Shown: in pieces, positions 60,161 to 64,000 of the stretch | Layout of the letters: each line of letters begins with the position of its first letter | How positions within the stretch are numbered: the stretch's first letter is position 1 | Assembly (NCBI RefSeq): GCF_009709555.1 | Contig: NZ_WJBG01000149.1 | Coordinates: forward strand, 62,001 to 126,000 | Source: Streptomyces blattellae | Lineage (GTDB): Bacteria > Actinomycetota > Actinomycetes > Streptomycetales > Streptomycetaceae | Reading direction: 5' to 3' | Length of the DNA stretch: 64,000 bases | Position numbers and translations under genes: made by a program | The notes under the pieces: model-generated | Databases searched by the model: none | What the model saw: only the letters and a program-made list of their open reading frames with translations | Told to the model about the DNA's origin: nothing

Positions 60161-60892
60161 ATGACGGCGGCCGTAGGAACCGACTCGACATCGCCGCATG
60201 ACCAGTTGCCGCTGTTGCAGGTCATCGTCGGCAGTACTCGTCCTGGGCGCGTCGGCCTCCCCGTCGCGGAGTGGTTTGTGTCAGAGGTGGCCGAACCGGG
60301 CCCCTTCGACGTGGAGTTGGTCGACCTGGCCGAGGTGAACCTGCCGATGTTCGACGAGCCTCGGCACCCCCGGCTGGGACAGTACGAGCACGAGCACACG
60401 CACCGGTGGAGCGCGACGGTCGCGCGGGCCGACGCGTTCGTGATGGTCGTACCCGAGTACAACTACAGCTACAACGCCGCACTGAAGAACGCGATCGACT
60501 ATCTCTACGACGAATGGCACCACAAGCCCGTGGGCTTCGTCAGCTACGGCGGGGCCGGTGCGGGAACACGAGCGGTGCAAGCCCTCAAACAGGTCGTCAC
60601 GACATTGCGGATGGTCCCGATCTTCGAGTCGGTGAACATCCCGTTCGTCGCCAAGCTGCGGACTGAGGACGGCCGCATCGAGCCCACCGCCGCGATGTCG
60701 GAATCGGCGATGTCGATGACCGCCGAACTCGCCCGCTGGGTCGAGCCGCTCTCGGGGCTCAGAAATGAGGCGGGGCTCAGAAATGGGGCGGGACTCAGAG
60801 ATGAGGCTGCTCGCTCGTCAACCGACGGCCACAGCCGCCGCGTGCGGCGTGACCTTCTTTCCACACGGACAGGGACAGGAGTGGAACCATGA
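60161..60892 (+). CDS. NADPH-dependent FMN reductase (flavodoxin fold)
   Basis: 243-aa flavodoxin-like reductase. LLQVIVGSTRPGRVGLPVAE is the FMN phosphate loop, VVPEYNYSYNAALKNAIDYL the second motif (P-E-Y-N), and VGFVSYGGAGAGTRAVQALK the third. Presumed partner supplying FMNH2 to the upstream monooxygenase. The C-terminal tail (GLRNEAGLRNGAGLRDEA) is three 18-bp tandem repeats. ATG 60161 with AGAAGGG upstream. Overlaps the CMD gene by 4 bp (ATGA). Confidence 0.88.
   Translation: MTAAVGTDSTSPHDQLPLLQVIVGSTRPGRVGLPVAEWFVSEVAEPGPFDVELVDLAEVNLPMFDEPRHPRLGQYEHEHTHRWSATVARADAFVMVVPEYNYSYNAALKNAIDYLYDEWHHKPVGFVSYGGAGAGTRAVQALKQVVTTLRMVPIFESVNIPFVAKLRTEDGRIEPTAAMSESAMSMTAELARWVEPLSGLRNEAGLRNGAGLRDEAARSSTDGHSRRVRRDLLSTRTGTGVEP
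60754..60807 (+). repeat. Three-copy 18-bp repeat in the FMN reductase tail
   Basis: GGGGCTCAGAAATGAGGC and two near copies encode GLRNEA/GLRNGA/GLRDEA. In frame, so changes in copy number would leave the core enzyme unaffected. Confidence 0.85.
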
Positions 60893-61212
60893 CCGGACCG
60901 ACGGACCTGACGCCCGCACAGCGTCTGTTCGGCGATTTCGCACCCAAATTGGCCGAACTCACCGACGATGTTCTCTTTGCCGACGTCTGGGAACGCGAGG
61001 CGCTTTCCAAGCGCGACCGCAGCCTGATCACCGTGGCGGCCCTGATCGCTCTCGGCAACAAGGAGCAGCTCGCGGCTCACATCAACCGGGCGGTGGACAA
61101 CGGCGTGTCGAAGACCGAGGTGGCCGAGGTCATCACCCACCTGGCCTTCTACGCAGGGTTCCCGAGCGCGGTGTCGGCTTCCCGGCTCGGTAAGGACCTG
61201 CTCGACAAGTAG
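60889..61212 (+). CDS. Carboxymuconolactone decarboxylase family protein (first copy)
   Basis: 107-aa all-helical AhpD/CMD-type protein. RLFGDFAPKLAELTDDVLFA, DVWEREALSKRDRSLITVAA and TEVAEVITHLAFYAGFPSAV are the family blocks. E...H-x-x-x-Y is present in place of the Cys pair of AhpD, so it is CMD-like. Paralogous to the copy at 61683 (about two thirds identical by eye). Translationally coupled to the reductase gene. Confidence 0.88.
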   Translation: MTGPTDLTPAQRLFGDFAPKLAELTDDVLFADVWEREALSKRDRSLITVAALIALGNKEQLAAHINRAVDNGVSKTEVAEVITHLAFYAGFPSAVSASRLGKDLLDK

Positions 61213-61250
61213 CAGGATCGAGAAGCACAGCGGAAGGAGCGCCAGACACC

Positions 61251-61643
61251 GTGAAGTTCACCAAGAGCGGTGGGAAGACATTCGCCGCGCCCGAGCCACA
61301 GTTCACCGGCGTCGCATACATCGACCCCGTACTCAGCCCCAACGAGCACACCGCACTCCGGTGCGCGCACGTCAGGTTCGCACCCGGGGCGCGTACCGCC
61401 TGGCACCACCACCCGAAGGGTCAAGCCCTCTATGTCACGGAGGGCATCGGCCTGGTGGGCACACGAGGCGGGGTGCAGGAGATCCGTCCCGGCGACGTGG
61501 TCTTCATCGAGCCGGGTGAGGAGCACTGGCACGGCGCCACCGCGGACCGGTTCATGGCGCACATCGCCCTTCAGGAAGCGGACGAGAACGGCGAAGTCGT
61601 GACGTGGCTCGAACGCGTCACGGACGACGAATACAACGGCTAG
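61251..61643 (+). CDS. Cupin protein
   Basis: 130-aa single cupin of the type found with CMD proteins. CAHVRFAPGARTAWHHHPKG is cupin motif 1 (the His pair), EGIGLVGTRGGVQEIRPGDV lies between, VFIEPGEEHWHGATADRFMA is motif 2. The metal site looks complete. Possibly a dioxygenase or isomerase acting on a ring-cleavage product, or a hydroxynitrile lyase-like protein. GTG start with GGAAGGAGC. Lies between the two CMD paralogues. Confidence 0.87.
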   Translation: MKFTKSGGKTFAAPEPQFTGVAYIDPVLSPNEHTALRCAHVRFAPGARTAWHHHPKGQALYVTEGIGLVGTRGGVQEIRPGDVVFIEPGEEHWHGATADRFMAHIALQEADENGEVVTWLERVTDDEYNG

Positions 61644-61682
61644 AGCCCCTTTCCCGGCAGACCCCCGGACAGGAGAAGCACC

Positions 61683-62045
61683 ATGTCTGCGCCTATACAA
61701 CAAACCCCACAACAAACCCCACAACAAACCCCACAACAAACCCCTCTGCAGCAGTTCTTCGGCGACTTCGCGCCCAAGATGGCGGACCTCATCGGCGACG
61801 TGCTCTTTGCGGACGTCTGGGAGCGCGAGGAGCTGTCCAAGCGCGACCGCAGTCTGATCACCCTCGCGGCGCTGATCGCCAACGGCGACACGGAGTCGCT
61901 CCCGGGCTATCTGAATCGCGCCAAGCAGAACGGCGTCACGAAGGCGGAGGTGGCCGAGGTCATTACGCACCTGGCGTTCTACGCGGGGTGGCCGAGGGCG
62001 ACTTCGGCCTTCAGGGTCGCCCAGAAGAGCTTCGAGGAGTCGTAG
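61683..62045 (+). CDS. Carboxymuconolactone decarboxylase family protein (second copy) with QQTP repeats
   Basis: 120-aa paralogue of the protein at 60889: QQFFGDFAPKMADLIGDVLF, DVWEREELSKRDRSLITLAA and VAEVITHLAFYAGWPRATSA. The N-terminus MSAPIQQTPQQTPQQTPQQT is four perfect 12-bp repeats. Ribosome-binding site AGGAGAAG. Its 3' end overlaps that of the convergent IclR gene by 35 bp. Confidence 0.88.
   Translation: MSAPIQQTPQQTPQQTPQQTPLQQFFGDFAPKMADLIGDVLFADVWEREELSKRDRSLITLAALIANGDTESLPGYLNRAKQNGVTKAEVAEVITHLAFYAGWPRATSAFRVAQKSFEES
61697..61744 (+). repeat. Four perfect 12-bp repeats (ACAACAAACCCC)
   Basis: Four identical 12-bp copies encode QQTP repeats near the N-terminus of the second CMD gene. 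The low-GC word stands out in this GC-rich genome; slippage would keep the frame. Confidence 0.95.
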
Positions 62046-62820
62046 CGGATGCGGGGTGCCTGGACCCCGTGATGCGTGCGGTGCCCATGGCCGCTGCGTC
62101 GAGGACCGACGAGATCAGGGTCGGCAGTCGCCGATCGTCCACGCGGTGGGCCGGCGCCGTGATGGAGAGACAGGCGATGATCCGGCCGGTCTGGTCGGTC
62201 ACGGGCGCCGCGATTCCGACCGCGTCGTCGTTGACCTCGCCGATGCTCACGGCGTACCCCTTCTCCCGTGCCTCCCGGATCTCCTGCCGTACCGCCGCCG
62301 GGTCGGTGATCGTCTGCGGCGTCAGGGCTTGCAGGTCCGTGGCGGCCAGGTACTCCTCCAACTCGGCGTCGGAGAGCTGGGTGAGCAGAACCTTGCTGTG
62401 AGCGCTGGCGTAGAGCGGGATGGAACGGCCGAGCGGGCTGACGGTCCGTACGAACTGCGGGCTCTCGATGCTGCTCAGGCACAACGCCGAGAACCGGACA
62501 CGGATCCACAGGGAGGCCGTCTCCTGGGTCTCCCGCTGAAGTCGCTCAAGTGCGGGATGGAGCGTGACAGCGATGACGTTCTGCTGGGCGATGCCCGCGG
62601 CGAGCCCGAGGATGAGCACTCCCAGGGTGTACCGCTGGCGCTCTTCGTCATAGTCCGCGAAACCGTGCCCGGCCAGCGTCACAAGGAAGCGACGTACGGT
62701 CGACTTCGGCAGCCCCAGCTCCTCGACCAGCTCCGGCAGCGAGTAGCCCTCCGGCCGCAGCGCGAGGACGCGCAGCACGCTGAGCGCCCGGTCCAGGACG
62801 GCGATCGTGTCTGTGCTCAT
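62011..62820 (-). CDS. IclR family transcriptional regulator
   Basis: 269-aa regulator. N-terminal HTH (ALSVLRVLALRPEGYSLPEL, VEELGLPKSTVRRFLVTLAG) and C-terminal IclR effector domain (YTLGVLILGLAAGIAQQNVI; RTVSPLGRSIPLYASAHSKV; GEVNDDAVGIAAPVTDQTGR). IclR proteins commonly govern aromatic catabolism (PobR, PcaR/PcaU). ATG at 62820 is 8 nt after TAGCAT (minus strand 62834-62829), near-leaderless. It is divergent from the VOC dioxygenase gene and likely controls that side of the cluster, perhaps both. Confidence 0.93.
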   Translation of the reverse strand: MSTDTIAVLDRALSVLRVLALRPEGYSLPELVEELGLPKSTVRRFLVTLAGHGFADYDEERQRYTLGVLILGLAAGIAQQNVIAVTLHPALERLQRETQETASLWIRVRFSALCLSSIESPQFVRTVSPLGRSIPLYASAHSKVLLTQLSDAELEEYLAATDLQALTPQTITDPAAVRQEIREAREKGYAVSIGEVNDDAVGIAAPVTDQTGRIIACLSITAPAHRVDDRRLPTLISSVLDAAAMGTARITGSRHPASATTPRSSSGRP

Positions 62821-62937
62821 GGGCGCCGATGCTAGTGCCCCGCCAGTCGGCCGCGAGCATCCGTCAGTGCGCTCGGCCCCGAGCGAGAAACCGACCACAT
62901 TGCGATTCGTGCCTAGCGGCGACACCCACCAGTAGCC

Positions 62938-62963
62938 TAAAGTATGGAACAGCGAACCGTACT
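62938..62963. promoter_or_regulatory. Putative IclR operator and -10 box before the dioxygenase gene
   Basis: AGTATGG (62941-62947) and CCGTACT (62957-62963) form an inverted repeat with a 9-bp spacer (one mismatch in the arms). TAAAGT (62938-62943) is a good -10 hexamer overlapping it, some 35 nt before the ATG at 62978. Confidence 0.5.
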
Positions 62964-62977
62964 TTGAAGGGAATTCC

Positions 62978-63559
62978 ATGACCGGCGTGCCTGACAGCAA
63001 GCGGATCGGACTCTCGGAAGTGGTGCTGCGCACACCTCACTACGAGCGCCTGTGCGCCTTCTACTCGCTCGTCCTGCAGATGCCGCCCACGCTCGACATG
63101 ACCCCCGAGAGCGGAAAGGGCACGACCGACCCCGATGTCCCGACCCGCATCGCCTTCTTCAACCTGCCGGGGGAGTACCCGTACCTCGGCCGGGTGGCGA
63201 TCTTCGAGACAGCCGACGTCGGGGGAACCGATCGTCGGTCGGTCGGGCTGCACCACCTCCAGCTCCGCTTCAGTGATCACGAGGCTCTCTTCGGTGCCTA
63301 CGAGCTGATGCTGGAGCACGGGCACAAGCCGGTCGAGGCGTCGAACCACGGCGTCGCCACGAGCCTGTACTACGCGGACCCGGACGGGAACAGGGTCGAA
63401 CTGTCGGGGATGAACTACCCCGACGCGACCCAGATGCGGGCCTACATGCAGACCGAGATGTTCCGGACCAACCCTGACGGTGTGCACATCGACCCCGACG
63501 ACATCCTGCGCCGGCACCGTGAGGGCACGCCGTTCGAGCAGCTTCTGAGGCTGGGATGA
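62978..63559 (+). CDS. VOC family dioxygenase-like protein (extradiol type)
   Basis: 193-aa glyoxalase/bleomycin-resistance/extradiol dioxygenase superfamily protein. IGLSEVVLRTPHYERLCAFY, LHHLQLRFSDHEALFGAYEL (metal His) and SLYYADPDGNRVELSGMNYP (Y-x-x-D-P-D-G-N-x-x-E with the Glu ligand) match the extradiol half-domain. Half the size of BphC-type enzymes, so a one-domain form. Probably opens a catechol ring. Ribosome-binding site AAGGGA. Overlaps the next gene by 4 bp (ATGA). Confidence 0.87.
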   Translation: MTGVPDSKRIGLSEVVLRTPHYERLCAFYSLVLQMPPTLDMTPESGKGTTDPDVPTRIAFFNLPGEYPYLGRVAIFETADVGGTDRRSVGLHHLQLRFSDHEALFGAYELMLEHGHKPVEASNHGVATSLYYADPDGNRVELSGMNYPDATQMRAYMQTEMFRTNPDGVHIDPDDILRRHREGTPFEQLLRLG

Positions 63560-64000
63560 TCCGACCGACCTCTCCCGGGCCGACCGGGGCCATCGACTGC
63601 TCCGCGTCAGAGGTCGTGGTGGTCGGCGGCGGCCCTGTCGGGCTGGCCATGACCCTCGAACTCGGTCGGCGCGGTGTCGACGTCCTCATGGTCGATGCCG
63701 GCGACGGCGTCGTCAGCTATCCCACGGCCGAGTCGATCGACGTCCGCACCATGGAGTGGCTGCGGTCCGCCGGGTGCGGCGACGCCGTCGACGACAGCGG
63801 GTTCCCGGTCGACTACGCGCGGGACATCTCCTTCACCGCGACGCTCGCCGGACCGGAGCTGGTCCGCTTCGCCCGCCCGAGCAACGCCGAGCGCCGCGCC
63901 ACGACCGGTGGTCTGAGCGCCGAAGGCGCTGCCTGGTGGCCGAAGTTCTGGTTCGACAGCGCGCTGCGCGAGCGGGCCGAGGCGCTCTCGTCGGTGACGC
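63556..64000 (+). CDS. Class A FAD-dependent monooxygenase, 3' end outside window
   Basis: The first ~148 residues of a PheA/TfdB/MhpA-type hydroxylase. SEVVVVGGGPVGLAMTLELG is the FAD motif (GxGxxG), RRGVDVLMVDAGDGVVSYPT follows with the typical acid after beta 2, and ESIDVRTMEWLRSAGCGDAV resembles the usual R-T-M-E/Q helix. It probably hydroxylates a phenolic ring before cleavage. Coupled to the dioxygenase gene by ATGA. Cut by the window edge. Confidence 0.88.
   Translation, partial: MIRPTSPGPTGAIDCSASEVVVVGGGPVGLAMTLELGRRGVDVLMVDAGDGVVSYPTAESIDVRTMEWLRSAGCGDAVDDSGFPVDYARDISFTATLAGPELVRFARPSNAERRATTGGLSAEGAAWWPKFWFDSALRERAEALSSVT

Overview
The window is a very GC-rich actinobacterial chromosome segment, almost certainly Streptomyces. 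Coding density is high, third codon positions are strongly G/C, GTG and TTG starts are common, many genes look leaderless, and Streptomyces-typical genes recur: a divergent third EF-Tu, an ECF41-type sigma factor, ROK, MocR and GntR/UTRA regulators, and Tat-exported hydrolases. From memory, the order lnt2 ... tuf3 ... purB matches the left part of the S. coelicolor core (SCO1336, SCO1321 and SCO1254). I could not run a comparison.

Region 1 (1-13.4 kb) holds the 5' part of lnt (cut by the window edge), a SnoaL-like protein, an SDR, a small protein, uppP, and a two-gene carbohydrate unit (Gfo/Idh/MocA oxidoreductase plus DUF6807). The unit has a readable promoter with a LacI-type operator just downstream. 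It is followed by a TVP38 membrane protein, an AlkD-like repair protein, tuf3, a spermidine-synthase-like methyltransferase, an MFS transporter and a hotdog protein. Region 2 (13.4-25 kb) holds galU, a mosaic sigma-factor-like/zinc-finger/TM/lectin protein with a probable frameshift, a Tat-exported GH3 glycosidase, DedA, two left-handed beta-helix proteins, an EamA transporter divergent from an XRE-cupin regulator, YbaK, and a His-rich CDF exporter divergent from an ArsR regulator.

Region 3 (25-40.5 kb) holds pobA, a formylglycine-generating enzyme, a CoA-binding protein, a CysRS-like orphan coupled to a SixA phosphatase, YigZ, sbcD-sbcC, an Lrp regulator divergent from a rhodanese, an Imm21-like orphan, a second SDR, a DUF885 peptidase, a decayed Cys/Met-metabolism PLP enzyme, and an ACT-GNAT protein. 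Region 4 (40.5-57.6 kb) holds phoD, a MocR regulator divergent from an EamA transporter, an alpha/beta hydrolase, a SigJ-like sigma factor, a GntR/UTRA regulator with a DasR-like operator, and a ROK regulator. It also carries a deletion scar joining a headless response regulator to a headless ABC ATPase, then an orphan ABC permease, purB-mug with an apparent CTG start for mug, an SGNH hydrolase and a pair of CNNM/CorC proteins.

Region 5 (57.6-64 kb, running off the window) is an accessory aromatic-compound catabolic cluster: an amidohydrolase/decarboxylase-family protein, a group D flavin monooxygenase with its FMN reductase, two paralogous CMD proteins flanking a cupin, an IclR regulator, an extradiol-type VOC dioxygenase and a class A FAD monooxygenase. 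It has two readable operator/promoter arrangements. The substrate is not evident.

Two patterns span the window. First, at least sixteen starts lie 6-8 nt after a -10-like hexamer, as expected for leaderless mRNAs. Second, four intergenic minisatellites each contain the TGA stop codon of the adjacent minus-strand gene in their terminal unit and extend downstream from it. No rRNA, tRNA, CRISPR array, transposase or integrase was recognised.
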